Assembly: GCA_039621445.1 (NCBI GenBank)
Contig: CP154955.1
Coordinates: 56,948,619 to 57,012,618, forward strand
Origin: Euglena gracilis
Lineage: Eukaryota; Euglenida; Euglenophyceae; Euglenales
Reading direction: 5' to 3'
DNA: 64,000 bases
This document shows positions 1 to 9,689 of the stretch, piece by piece (positions within the stretch are counted from its first letter, which is position 1; every line of letters begins with the position of its first letter). The position numbers and the translations under genes were made by a program. The notes under the pieces are model-generated. The model was given only the letters and a program-made list of their open reading frames with translations. It was not told where the DNA came from and did not search any database.

Positions 1-335
1 TGGCAGCCTCTCAAGAAATATCAGAAATCCAAAGGATTCAAATCAAAATCAAGGCTATGGCAGCCATCATTCAACGTGGCCTGCGGCCCAGAATTATGGC
101 TATGGCAGCCATCATCCAAGAGGGCAGGGGGCCCAGATGCAAGGCTATGGCAGCCTGTATCCCAACCTGGGAAGGTCACACTGGGGAAAGGTATGTCCAA
201 CTTACCCCACAGCTCTCTCAAACAAAAACCCCTCAGGAGCTTCCCATCTGAGCAAGCAGCCCCCCCTTCAGGGGAAGGCCAATGGAGGCCATTATATCCA
301 AGAGGCCAATGGAGCAATGCTGCATGCTTTGGTAT
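1..335 (+). pseudogene. DIRS gag-like remnant with Gly-Tyr-Gly-Ser repeats
   Basis: The frame read from about position 53 gives repeated Gly-Tyr-Gly-Ser-His/Leu blocks (near 53, 107 and 153) rich in Gln, Gly and His. They come from an imperfect DNA repeat containing ggctatggcagcc. A comparable low-complexity segment precedes the RT in copy D3. The frame ends near 337 and the next recognisable sequence is already the RT palm, so the junction at about 335-350 looks like a deletion. Assignment as gag rests on position and composition only. Confidence 0.4.
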
Positions 336-344
336 AAGCAGCCT

Positions 345-1029
345 GCCACAGAAATTTATGACTCATGAGAGTCTGGGAAAGAAAATGGAGAAAGGAAGGA
401 AAGGTAGTTTTCATCTACCTGGACGACATTTTGCTGTTAGCCCCCAGCAGAAAGACAGCAGCCCAGCATTTGGCAGAAATAAAGAGGGACCTTTACTGGC
501 AGGTTTCAGATTAAACCTCCCCAAATCCTGTCTGGAACCCACACAGGAGATAAAACATTTGGGCCAGTGGATCAATTTGAAAAAAGGCCAATTGGAAGTT
601 CCTCAGGAAAAACTGATATCCCTAAGAAAGGAGCTTGGAAAAGTGCTCACAGCACAAAAAATGAACTGCAAAAAACTCAGTTCTATTGTGGGACAAGTCA
701 GAAGCTATTTAGTTTCAATGCCATTTCTCAGAATTCTGACAGATCAACTTTGCAAAATGGTGGATTTGCACACAAAGTGGGGTTGGGATCACACCCTAAC
801 CGTTCCCCAAGGGGTCAAAGATCAAATTCTGGAGTTAAAGGCATTTTTGCAGCCACGTGTAGGCAGAGAATTTCAGTCACAGGCCTCTCAAAAACTCTTT
901 TCAGACAGCAGCACCTGGCAATGGGGGGGCTGGACAAAGATTCAGGCCAAAAGGTGCAAGATTTTTGGAGGGACTTACATGTCCTTCGTATCAATCAAAA
1001 AGAATTGCAGGCTGCAGTGGAAACAGTAA
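345..1029 (+). pseudogene. DIRS reverse transcriptase (palm to thumb) and start of RNase H
   Basis: The catalytic Tyr-Leu-Asp-Asp of the RT is encoded at 416-427, inside VVFIYLDDILLL. A one-base shift near 490-495 moves the reading into the frame that carries the thumb/connection part (SCLEPTQEIKHLG, then VRSYLVSMPFLRIL). That frame continues into the first RNase H strand, LFSDSSTWQWGGW. It then breaks at a run of seven G (923-929), and the rest of RNase H is in the frame of the next entry. The fingers and the first catalytic Asp of the RT are absent, so this RT cannot be active. Confidence 0.8.
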
Positions 1030-1673
1030 AAGCACTAGCCAAGCCAAAACAAACGATTGTGCTTCATGTGGACAGCCAGGTGGCTGTAAGTTATTTGACA
1101 AAGTGGGGAGGCAAGAAACCCTACGTAAATTCCATCTTAAAACCCCTGCTGTATCATTGCCAAGAAAAGCAGATCAATTTGCAGGTGGTTTGGGCTCCCA
1201 CAAAGGAACAATTGGCAGACTCCTTGACCAGGGAGCAAAAGGACCCAGGGGATTATACCCTCAATCTAAACATCTTTCACCAAATTCTTCAGTTTTTCAG
1301 ACAAAACATAATCCCAGAGGTGGACATGTTTTGCACCCCCAGCAACAAAAAATTTCCCCAGTTTGTTTGTCGATACCCCCACCAAGGGGCTTTGCTGGTG
1401 GATGCCTTAAAGGCAGATTTGAGGGGACTCCCCCCAGTTTATGCAAACCCCCCCTGGAGCATCATTCCTCAATGGGTTCAGAGATTAATGTTACACCCAG
1501 ACCTGGTTTGTCTGTTGATCGTACCACACTGGGCTTCAACATCATGGTGGCGCCAATTAATGTCAATCAGACAGCCAGGTAGCAAAGTTTTACTGGTACC
1601 CCCCAGTGGGGTCTGTTCACCAACTGCTGGGGGGAGGAAATGCCCCCCCCAAGGGGGAACTTGGCCTGCTTGA
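567..1673 (+). CDS. DIRS RNase H (C-terminal part) fused to Dam-like methyltransferase domain
   Basis: The informative part starts near 930. RNase H features include INQKELQAAVETV, a DSQVAVSYL strand and WAPTKEQLADSLTR, the usual end of DIRS RNase H. From about 1310 follows the adenine-methyltransferase-like domain found in DIRS elements: VDMFCTPSNKKFP, YANPPW (Asn-Pro-Pro-Trp codons 1446-1457) and LLIVPHWASTSWW. NPPW matches the [DNS]PP[YFW] catalytic motif of N6-adenine methyltransferases, and this copy keeps it. The first in-frame codon is GTG, so this is an open frame downstream of a shift and not an independent start. The end overlaps the recombinase frame by 68 bases, typical of DIRS. 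Confidence 0.85.
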   Translation: MDQFEKRPIGSSSGKTDIPKKGAWKSAHSTKNELQKTQFYCGTSQKLFSFNAISQNSDRSTLQNGGFAHKVGLGSHPNRSPRGQRSNSGVKGIFAATCRQRISVTGLSKTLFRQQHLAMGGLDKDSGQKVQDFWRDLHVLRINQKELQAAVETVKALAKPKQTIVLHVDSQVAVSYLTKWGGKKPYVNSILKPLLYHCQEKQINLQVVWAPTKEQLADSLTREQKDPGDYTLNLNIFHQILQFFRQNIIPEVDMFCTPSNKKFPQFVCRYPHQGALLVDALKADLRGLPPVYANPPWSIIPQWVQRLMLHPDLVCLLIVPHWASTSWWRQLMSIRQPGSKVLLVPPSGVCSPTAGGRKCPPQGGTWPA

Positions 1674-2919
1674 TTGTGTCAGGCAAATATTACAATCCCA
1701 GGAAGTTTCGATGCCCAGTATCGACACTTACATAAAAAATCTTGGAAATGTCAAAAGATATGACTCAGCCTTCAGGGCCTTGGTGGGTCAATTGTTGCAC
1801 AAAGGGGTGCCCCTGCAGGACTGCACAGTCCACCAGATGGCTGAGGCCATCCTTGGTTTGGCTGTTCACAGCCTCAACACTGCACGAAATGCATATGCAG
1901 CCGCATTGTTACTCCCGGGGTTTGGGTCATTGAGGTTTTCCCCTCTTTTGTCTCCATTGAAAAGGAGATGGAATTCCAATGTCTGCAAGTATGCCCATTT
2001 TTGGGACCCCACTGATTTGCTAGACAACATCATCAGAAATTCAAAACCCCTCTCAGAAATGTCTGTGAAAGAGCTCAGAAACAGACTCATTATTTGTTGG
2101 AGGCTTCTGGCCCTCCAGAGGGGGGTTGATTTAGCCAGGACACAACGAAAAATCAGTTTCGTGGGAGAAAAAATTTTCATTTTGTTGCAAAGGAAAGGAT
2201 GGCAGTTCCCAAGATGGGAGGAAGTTTTGAATTTACCACACAACCCCCTCATCAGCCCTTGGCATTTGTTGAAAGATTATGTGGAAAGGACAGCCCCCAT
2301 GGTTGGGCACAAAAATAATTTGTTATGGTCTTTGGATGGTAAAAGACCTTTGACGTCAGAAAGAGTGAATTCCCTTACCAAAGAAATTCTGCAAGAGGGG
2401 GGGGTAGACACCACCCACTGGAAACCCCACAGCACCAGAGGTGCTGGGGTTTTATGGTGGAAAAATGCTGGTTTACAAGTGGAGGAAGTCCAGCAATTGG
2501 GTCAGTGGAAAAATTTTGGGGCCTTCCAAGCTCATTATTTGAGGCTGGGAGTCGTATCAAAATTAAAAGTATTATGGCCCAAAGGGGGGTGCACAACACC
2601 TCACCATCTCGCAGTGCGGAGCCCGAACGGTCTCGGACTCCCACGACAGAGGACGGGGGAGGAAGGGACCAAGAGGGCGAAGCACAAGAAGATGGTGAGC
2701 CCAAACCCCCCACCCAAAAAATCAGCAGAAAAAGAAAAATATCACAACCAGAACGGGGGCCCCCGACCAAGCAACCCCAACCACCCACCAAAAAACACAC
2801 CAGAAAGAGGTGCACAACACCTCATCATCTCGCAGTGCGGAGCCCGAATGGCCTCGGACTCCCACGACAGAGGACGGTGGAGGAAGGGACCAAGAGGGCG
2901 AAGCACAAGAAGATGGTGA
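1606..2919 (+). CDS. DIRS tyrosine recombinase, catalytic residues intact
   Basis: The enzyme integrates the circular cDNA of DIRS elements by site-specific recombination. The frame opens with GTG inside the MT frame. The core-binding region starts at SMPSIDTYIKNLG (about 1710), followed by NAYAAALLLPGFGSLRFSPLLSPLK. Counting from 1606, the catalytic set is Arg172 (LALQRGVDLA), His275-x-x-Arg278 (HSTRGAG, 2428-2439) and Tyr311 (HYLRL, codon 2536-2538). The domain ends near 2580. The remaining frame to 2919 translates the 221-bp tandem repeat and is probably not native protein. No internal stop or shift is seen, which is unusual for this window. Confidence 0.88.
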   Translation: MGSVHQLLGGGNAPPKGELGLLDCVRQILQSQEVSMPSIDTYIKNLGNVKRYDSAFRALVGQLLHKGVPLQDCTVHQMAEAILGLAVHSLNTARNAYAAALLLPGFGSLRFSPLLSPLKRRWNSNVCKYAHFWDPTDLLDNIIRNSKPLSEMSVKELRNRLIICWRLLALQRGVDLARTQRKISFVGEKIFILLQRKGWQFPRWEEVLNLPHNPLISPWHLLKDYVERTAPMVGHKNNLLWSLDGKRPLTSERVNSLTKEILQEGGVDTTHWKPHSTRGAGVLWWKNAGLQVEEVQQLGQWKNFGAFQAHYLRLGVVSKLKVLWPKGGCTTPHHLAVRSPNGLGLPRQRTGEEGTKRAKHKKMVSPNPPPKKSAEKEKYHNQNGGPRPSNPNHPPKNTPERGAQHLIISQCGARMASDSHDRGRWRKGPRGRSTRRW

Positions 2920-3031
2920 GCCCAACCCCCCCACCCACAAAATCAGCAGAAAAAGAAAAATATCACAACCAGAACGGGGCCCCCCGACCAAGCAGCCCCA
3001 ACCACCCACCCAAAAACACACCAGAAAGAGA
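2591..3031 (+). repeat. 221-bp direct tandem repeat, two units, DIRS 3' region
   Basis: Units 2591-2811 and 2812-3031 are about 95% identical, beginning gcacaacacctca and ending accagaaagag. They follow the recombinase directly and are rich in purines and C-tracts. A shorter inverted copy of the middle of the unit lies at 3231-3303. Related sequence recurs at 61,149-61,260 next to another recombinase fragment, so the unit belongs to the DIRS family and is not a chance duplication. Confidence 0.85.
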
Positions 3032-3230
3032 CAGACGTCCCCATCGAGGGGGTGGACCCCACCAAGCGACCATGGGAGAGGGGGGGGGGCGGTTCCACGA
3101 CGGTTCAGCTTCGCCAAGGTGTCGGACGAGGCCTCATCATCGCCAACTCCGGCAACAAAGGCGCAGTAAGAAGCACCCCCCGCGCACGCACAAACACACC
3201 AGAACAGAACAGCCGGCAAGGAAAGCAGGA

Positions 3231-3303
3231 CCTCACCATCTGCTTGTGCTTCGCCCTCTTGGTCCATTCCTCCCCCGTCTTCTGTCGTGGGAGTCCGACA
3301 ACA
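3231..3303 (-). repeat. Inverted copy of part of the 221-bp DIRS unit
   Basis: The reverse complement of 3231-3303 matches about 2632-2701 of the first tandem unit with few differences (shared core ctcccacgacagagg-type sequence). DIRS elements carry inverted terminal repeats and an internal complementary region needed to circularise the cDNA. This inverted segment near the 3' end fits that role, but the outer ends were not defined. Confidence 0.65.
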
Positions 3304-4240
3304 CCTCCTTATTTCGAAAAAGCCAAGTAAAACATCTCCAACCATCACAACTTTCCCGCACCAGGGAAATCGCCTGGGAGAAATACCTCGGCCGGTATTG
3401 GCCAATGGCCGCGAGAAATCCAACGTAGCCCCAGGCCAAAATGCGTTTTTTTTTGGAGGTGGAAATCCGGCCAGAGAGCGTCGATGGTTGAAGAAAGTTC
3501 TTACCATAGCCAACCGCGGTCGTACGGCCTCGAGGACAGGCGGCCAGGGAGGAAGAGACACCGAGAGCGACGCGCAAAGACATTTTGAGGCCATGCCTTG
3601 AGCGGCGGTGCGTTGTGACTGTGCGCGCGCCTGGCTAGGAGTGACACTCGGGCTCCGCACTTTGCCATTGCGATGCCATGCCTTGCTCGCCGGCGGTTTG
3701 TCGTGATTGTTCTGGTGCGCGCGGGGATAGGAGTCCCTGCTTAGTGCCTTTTTTTTGCCGTGGTTGGCTGATTCCTAACTTTATCTTCGACACCCAGGAG
3801 AAGGAAAAAGGTTCTCAAACGAAGAAGAACCGAGAAAAGGAGACACGGACATCAGGCACGAACAACACGAACCAGACGAAGATCAGTTGAGAAGTCAATT
3901 ATCAAATTTCAATTTCGACTTCGATGACCAACGCAGCGGAGTAGAAATTGGATTTTTTTGGCCGCGGACGTCCTGGGAGCAGTGGCCGCAGCGGCTGGAG
4001 ACATTGGAGATGCGGTCACACGCGGCAAGCCGCGGCCTTTCTTCCCCCCCAGACCCTCACCCCAGAAATTTCCAAGCGCCAACCCCTCCACGGCGGCCAC
4101 GGTCCTTGGACCACTGTGGCCAGAAGGCCCAGAAGACAGAATTCAGTCCCAGCCCTTGGTGGGCAAAGGATGGGCCATGGGGGCCCAAAATGCTTCGCAT
4201 TTGGACAACCAAAGCCCAAAAATCAGGGGCATCTCCTTTT
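3304..4240. other. Unassigned intergenic sequence with a short duplication
   Basis: No protein domain was recognised in any frame. Two imperfect copies of a roughly 75-base segment occur at about 3592-3655 and 3672-3735, sharing gccatgcctt and a GC-rich stretch ending near taggag. The part from 3950 is GC-rich. It may be the terminal region of D1 or the left end of D3, but nothing in it proves this. Confidence 0.4.
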
Positions 4241-4249
4241 TCAGGCAGG

Positions 4250-4560
4250 GGGTCCCTGGTACTTTCATTTTTATTACCTGTGGCAACCATGTGGCCGAAT
4301 CCCAGTGAGGGGTGACCATCAAAACTTTGGCCTGTGGAAAAAAATTTAATCTCGGGAGAATTTTTTTAATTACAGACCAGGGGGGTTTGCATGAAGATCC
4401 CCCATGTTGTCGAAGGGACATTGTAAAGCATCCACTGCTGTGGCTGCCCAGTGGGGACACCTCGCCACACATTGTGGCAGTTTTTTGTTGCCTGGTGAGG
4501 CAAAAGGTCTGCTTTGGGGCTTATGTAATTTTTGAACTGATGCCTCGGCCATTGAAAAAG
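4250..4560 (-). pseudogene. Broken DIRS methyltransferase-like domain
   Basis: Two frames together show the domain. One carries NKKLPQCVARCPHWAATAVDAL; the other carries PPWSVIKKILPRL followed by VLMVTPHWDSATWLPQ. These match the segments around the NPPW motif in D1. The frame change falls close to the motif, at a run of G/C bases near 4380. The domain is therefore present but cannot be made as one protein from this copy. Confidence 0.72.
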
Positions 4561-4745
4561 ATGGGGTCCAGGGAATAATCCTCCCTGTCCATTTCCCACC
4601 TGCTTATGGGGTCTGCTAGGCATTCCTTTGAAGGGACCCAATTTACTTGCAGGTTTGTCTGTGTGCCATGCACCATTTTAAAAGGGTCTTAGCATGCAGT
4701 TGAAGGGGTCCTTTCTGCCCCCCCCCTTTGTTAAGTAATAGTAAA

Positions 4746-5441
4746 TTACTTGATTGTCTGCTGACAGGGAAACAGTTTCTGTTGGCTGGCTGAGGCTTTG
4801 TACTTTGTGCTTATTGCTGCACTTAATTCTTTGAAATTTATGTGCAGAATGGAGTTTTGCCTCCAGAATTTCTGCACAATTTTGTCCAGCCCCCCCCCCC
4901 CCCAGGCATGGGTGCTGCTGTCTGAGTGCAACTCCCTGCTTGCACTTTGGGGGAAGGGTCTGCCCCCCAGGTGTCCAGCAGAATTTTTATTTATCTTAAT
5001 AAATACTGGTCCTTTTTTCTTTGGGAAATTGGGGATTTTGAGTCCCAAGGGGCTGTGGAATTTTCCACCAAAAAGATTGCCAGGGCATACGTAAAGGCCC
5101 TCAGAAAGGGAAGGGCCATTAGATTGCATCTTATTTGGCCCAAAATGGCAGCTAGCTGCCTTTTGGACATGTGACCTTTTTCGACAATTTTTCTCAGCTC
5201 CTTTTTTACTGTTTTCATTTTCTGGGGGGGGCACCTGTAATTTTCCCTCTTTGAAATTTGGTTGAAATGCAAGATGTTTTACGATTTGGGTGGGCTTCAG
5301 GGTGGACTTTTTCACACTGATTTTGAATCCAAATTTCATTAAACCACTGTGTTCAGGTGATTTTGTAAGACTTTTTCTGTTGGGGCCACCAGTAAAATGT
5401 CGTTGAGGTAAATAAATACCTGGACGCCCCTTGTCCTCCAC
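4746..5441 (-). pseudogene. DIRS RT C-terminal part and RNase H, catalytic Asp changed
   Basis: The palm motif in the appropriate frame reads IYLNDILLV: Asn replaces the first Asp of YLDD (codon AAC), which should abolish polymerase activity. A shift then leads into KPTQIVKHLAF and KGLKIPN-type thumb sequence, and the RNase H start SDSSTHAWGGGG. The glycines come from a run of 14 C on the + strand (4890-4903), which keeps the frame open here. INFKELSAAI is the next RNase H helix. Confidence 0.75.
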
Positions 5442-5484
5442 AGCTTTTCGAATGGTTTCATTATTGACAAGAAAATTTGGGGCA

Positions 5485-5975
5485 TTACATTCCGGCCAAA
5501 ACAGACTGCCTGGAATTGACAGGTCTGCCCCCCCCCCCCACCTGATGTCTTAGATATGGCCTTAGGGACTGGCTCACTGGGATGTGGAAGTGAGCATCTT
5601 TTAGGTCTTTTTTATGCTGCCCAGTGGTGCCCAACACTGGAAAAATGTGCTGAATGTGATCCAGCTTGAAAGGTTTCACTTGGAACCTTTGATTTAACTC
5701 CCTGCAATTGTTTATTAATCTCCATTTTGCTACCTCCCCTCCGGTTTTTAAATTATAAACCAGGGGATCAGGTGCTGGGTGGTTGAATCCTTCACCCTCT
5801 TTACGGATCCAGATTTTTCGTAATCCTGCAGTATTTTTGATGCTTGGGGTAGGTTCAAATTTGATCTGTGTTTTGGGTAGGTGGACAATTTTGGTGGGTT
5901 GACCCAGGGGGGTTGAATGCCATCCCTAATGAGTTGACACGTTGTTAGGGGTGGGGGACTTTTTTTGTGCACCAT
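5485..5975 (-). pseudogene. DIRS RT N-terminal part (fingers)
   Basis: Segments LPQASKILQDYEKSGSVKRV and TQHLIPWFII (5,748-5,960) are followed, in another frame, by FKLDHIQHIFPVL and KKDLKDAHFHIPVS (5,560-5,679). They match the DIRS/gypsy RT finger region. The second segment holds the first catalytic Asp (KDLKDAHFH). At least one frame change separates the two, near 5,740. A run of C at 5,528-5,537 ends the second frame. Confidence 0.72.
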
Positions 5976-6817
5976 TTCAAGCTTTTTTGCAACCTTTTAT
6001 GGAGGGGGGTGCCTCCCCATATTTCGGCCACGGAATTTGTTTTCTGGATAAGATGATTTTGGTGGGCTGAGCTTGGGGTGTTGGACATTGCACCCCTAGG
6101 TCCCCTACGGCTTGGGCCCTTAAAAAAGATCTTTTTTTCTGGGGGGATGGTCATGCACTCTCTCCATCGCTGATCACCTCTCTGGAGGACCTTGTCGTTG
6201 CAAGACATACCGTAGGGCTTAATGCCCATGTTTAGCCTATCTGCTGTTCTCCATGTTGATATGGTTGGTTGACATACCATAGGGGGGCCTCTGTGGGTCC
6301 CCCATTTATTCATCAATTGGGAATTGAGAACTAATCGTTGGAGGGGCTTCTGCTCTCCCTGCAAAAGGGCCACTGTGGGTCCCTTTTCCTCCTGGGGCTG
6401 GGTCATTGAAAGGGCCAGTGTGGGTCCCTTCCCCCCCCTTTTTTGGCAGAGGGTCTCTGTGGGTCCGTCAGGGGGATTTCTACAGCAGCTTCCTTAGCTT
6501 CTTGGTGGCCATTGTGGGTCCACCCTGCTGGTCTCCAAGGTCTCCATGTAAAAATTGTTTTCTATACTCCAGCTGTTGGCCTTCCGGTCCCTGAGTTCTT
6601 CTTGGCCTCCAACACCACTGGAAATCTGGGGGGCTGCTGTGACCCCCCTTGTCCCCTTGAGAAGGGCTGTTGTGCAAGATGAATTGGGGGTGTTGGGCAA
6701 ACCTTTTCTGCCCCTTCCTGAGGAGATTTCCTTGTAAAACTGTGGCCCCCATGACCCCTGTGGTGTTGACCTCCTTGGCCTTGATTCCATCTCCCATCCT
6801 TTTCCTAGTTTGTGCAC
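5976..6817 (-). pseudogene. DIRS gag-like segment, low complexity
   Basis: Several overlapping minus-strand frames are rich in Gly, Gln, Pro and Arg, and none runs through. The segment lies directly upstream of the RT fingers of D3, where DIRS elements encode gag. Repeated gtgggtcc/ggacccac words occur between 6,290 and 6,540. No zinc knuckle was found. The assignment depends on position. Confidence 0.35.
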
Positions 6818-7031
6818 AGGCGGCTGGGCGCCTTTGGCCCCCAGAATGACCCCTTACAAGGGCATGTTCACCAATTGCAGGGGAGAAAAAATGCCACCCT
6901 CCAGGTGGCCCCTGTTTTGCATGATTTGCTCATGCAAATTATGGAGGGGAAACAAATATGAAATACAACGATAAACGAAATACCTGGAGGAAACCCCAGT
7001 TTAAGCGTTATCAAAGCGCCTTTACACTTTT

Positions 7032-7451
7032 GTGGGTGATTTTGGACAAAATGGTGGTAGCCCCCCTCAAGCCACCACTGACCAAGTAGGTGACAGTTTA
7101 TTTCAACTGTTTCAATTCTCAAATGTCCAAGCAGGCAATGCATACAGTGCTCTGCTTTTGATCCCTGGATTTGGTGGCCTAAGGTTCCATTCCATGTTGG
7201 CACCTTATAAAAGCCTTTGGAACCAACATTTGGAGAAGTATGGTGCATTCTGGGATCCCCTCCCAATCCTGCTGGGGCTGGTACAGTCACCCCTGCCTTC
7301 TGGTATGTGTGCATTGCACACACAACTCATTTTCTGCTCACGAATCCTCTGTTCATACAGAAGTTCAGATTTGGGAAAGGTCCAAAGAACCACCAGTGTA
7401 TTGGGGGGGGGACCTACATCAAAATTAAACGTTTGGGTCAAAAATAAGTAG
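7032..7451 (+). pseudogene. DIRS tyrosine recombinase fragment (N-terminal half)
   Basis: NAYSALLLIPGFGGLRF and LEKYGAFWDPLP align with the D1 recombinase segments NAYAAALLLPGFGSLRF and KYAHFWDPTD. The catalytic Arg, HxxR and Tyr are not present, so this is a fragment of the core-binding half. It is diverged from D1 and closer to the fragment at 61,300-61,750. Its strand is opposite to D3. Confidence 0.7.
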
Positions 7452-9689
7452 GAGATAATTGTCTCCATTCCACAGTGGTGCAAGTGCAACAAGAAGCTGG
7501 GATCCACCGCCAATCAGTGAACTAGCATAGTGCCTGGAAGCTGGCAATCCGCTGCCACCCTGCAGGGTGTTGAGCAGTTGGAGCCAGAGAGTGTAAGCGA
7601 GGGACAGCGTGTGTCGATGCCTGCTGCCGCCTGGAAGAATGGCAGCGTACTGCACCTACTGGTTCAGCAGAAGGCACTGCCATCGGGCACACATCTCGCC
7701 CACAGGTCCTGTTGGGATAACCTGTTGGGAGGTCCTCTGGGTAAGCGCCTGTGACAGATACGGAAATCTCCCTCTCGCGGTGCATTGCGGGTGCCCAACC
7801 TCGGAGTCGCCCAGGGTAACTGCGTACGCTGTACCAGCTGCTGGTGCAGACAAGATCGGCCTTTTCTTGGACCGGCACGGGCCGGGCCGGACTGTGTATT
7901 ATATTAATAATAAAAAATTGTTTTAATAAATAATAAAAAAAATTTTTTTCCCACACCCCCTAGGCGCGGGACCACAGGGGCCGGCAAGGGCTTATCCGTA
8001 ATAATTAGTACCCGGGGGAGTTTTTGCTTCTCACATTGATCTTCGCGACTCGAAAGCACTCGTCCAGAACGTCCACCTCACCAGGCATGCCCAAGCCCGC
8101 CCCCCCCCCCTCTCCATCCTTGAATCTGGACAACCTTTGAATACCCACGAGTCCCTGGCACAGCGGCAAGGGTCGAAAGGTTGAGGTAGGTGGCACACAC
8201 CCAAAATTTTGACCACAACAAAGTGACCCTCACACCACGCCAGAGGTGCAACAACAGCCTGCAACTCCACCCCTAAGCCAGGCAGGTGAGATATGTGGTA
8301 TGTAAAACCTGTACCTAAGGCGTATCTAAGTCTGTCTCAGGTATTTGTAAACCTTTTCTAAATAATTTTTTCAGCCGTAGCAGCTTTGAAAAAAAAAAAG
8401 AAATGACCGTCGCAGGCTTTCTCCAATGGACTTCTCGCGGGACATGGTAGCCACACGACCCGTCCGCAACCCCTGCAAGCCTGCCTGCGGTGGTGGATAG
8501 GGTTGCCATCACAACCCCCGTATTACTCTTCTGCAAGTTATCAACTGCGTCCCCTTCTGCCAGATTCATGCTGCCAGTCTATCCCGAGCTGCTCCATTCA
8601 GGAGGTGGCACCCAAGCTCCTCCTGGGCCTCAAACCGCAAAAGGGTTGAACGTACTGTCCGGAAAATCACGTTTTTATGAACTATTGACACGTCCCACAA
8701 CCCACAATTTAAAGGCTTGGCGTCAAAATTCCCCCAACGTGATCAGATATTTCGTGCGTCGATGCACACCATGATGGAGACACCAAGCCAGGACCCCTGT
8801 TATTGTGGGCATTGGGTCGGACTAATAAGGCCATTAGGGTAAGTGGGGTTGAGCAAATTGCCGAGGTCAATGGTGTAGATCCTACAAGCAGGCAGGCTTA
8901 AATGCTCTGTCTGGGGACAGGCTTGATGATGACTGATGGATGGGGGTAATTATAGGCTCATAAGCTTCGCGGAGTTTCAGGAGGGCCCAGAAACCCCCCC
9001 TCTGCAGCCAGGACAGTTCCTTGCCGCTCAGAACCAACCACCTCCCGGTTTTCGTCCTTTTACGTCTTCTGGAAACACCAAATTATACCCGCCCCGTGAG
9101 TCAAGGATAAGTTGAAAGAGCAGCAGAATGTAGACATAACATATCCAACCACCACACACAACCTCATCGACAGCGCACAGCTTTCAGTAATTACGCAATC
9201 ACTCAGTAACACTGGTTGCCACCAGAAAATCAGCAATGCAACCCGGCCCTAACTGCAAATTCTAGCAAGCAGGCCAAACCCACCCAATTTTCAAAATCCC
9301 ACCAAAAAATGCTCTGGCCACAGTCTCTCGCTCATCTCAAGCTCAATTCACCACCCCCAACCCACACCAGGCGCCCACCCTCATCAGCTAGACCATTGGT
9401 GCAAGGAGGCATTGGAATGAATGTTCAGTCACAGCAGTCTCAGCGGTCTGTCTTCTGGCTGTTCATAGATCCACGCAGACAAATCTTCCAGGGTGGAGCT
9501 ATGCCAGCAGCTTTCACTCTTCACATAACCATTTCCTGAATTATTTCTTTTTCAGCATCTTTCTATTCCTCTGATTCGATTTCTTACGCTGGTGGGTCTG
9601 GTTCATCGTCACTGCCGTTCAGTGGAACCAGCCGTAAATTTTTTGGCCCTGCCACCGTGATGGGCCTTATGCATGTAATTGACCCCCTC
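7452..9689. other. Unassigned sequence, no domain recognised
   Basis: Frames in this stretch are short, overlap on both strands and show no known motif. An AT-rich patch lies at 7,895-7,950, directly before a GC-rich segment. No LTR, tandem repeat or coding signal could be supported by reading. Confidence 0.4.

Larger units (their letters stand above)
1..3310 (+). mobile_element. DIRS-like retrotransposon copy D1 (5' end outside window)
   Basis: Tyrosine-recombinase retrotransposon with the usual DIRS order: gag-like segment, RT, RNase H, adenine-methyltransferase-like (MT) domain, then tyrosine recombinase (YR) in an overlapping frame, followed by tandem and inverted repeats. No integrase or protease is present, as expected for DIRS elements, which integrate through the YR. 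The gag-to-RT part is internally deleted, because the finger region of the RT is missing. It is the best preserved of the three DIRS copies here. D2 (10,900-13,060) and D3 (4,240-6,817) lie on the opposite strand. Confidence 0.85.
4240..6817 (-). mobile_element. DIRS-like retrotransposon copy D3, inactive
   Basis: Minus-strand DIRS copy with gag-like segment, RT, RNase H and methyltransferase-like segments in that order from 6817 down to 4240. It has many frame breaks and no recombinase on its downstream side. It is more diverged from D1 than D2 is, judged from the protein segments. A recombinase fragment of related type lies just beyond its 5' end but on the other strand (7,032-7,451), so it is not this copy's own. 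Confidence 0.8.

Noticed and set aside
2591-3031. CRISPR-like array
   Set aside because: Only two long direct units with no spacers, in a eukaryotic retrotransposon.
2722-3660. 312-codon minus-strand frame through the DIRS tail
   Set aside because: It translates the tandem and inverted repeats in antisense; the repetition in the protein mirrors the DNA repeat.
7452-9689. tRNA or rRNA genes in the unassigned stretch
   Set aside because: No B-box-like GTTCRANYC context with a cloverleaf and no rRNA core sequence could be recognised.
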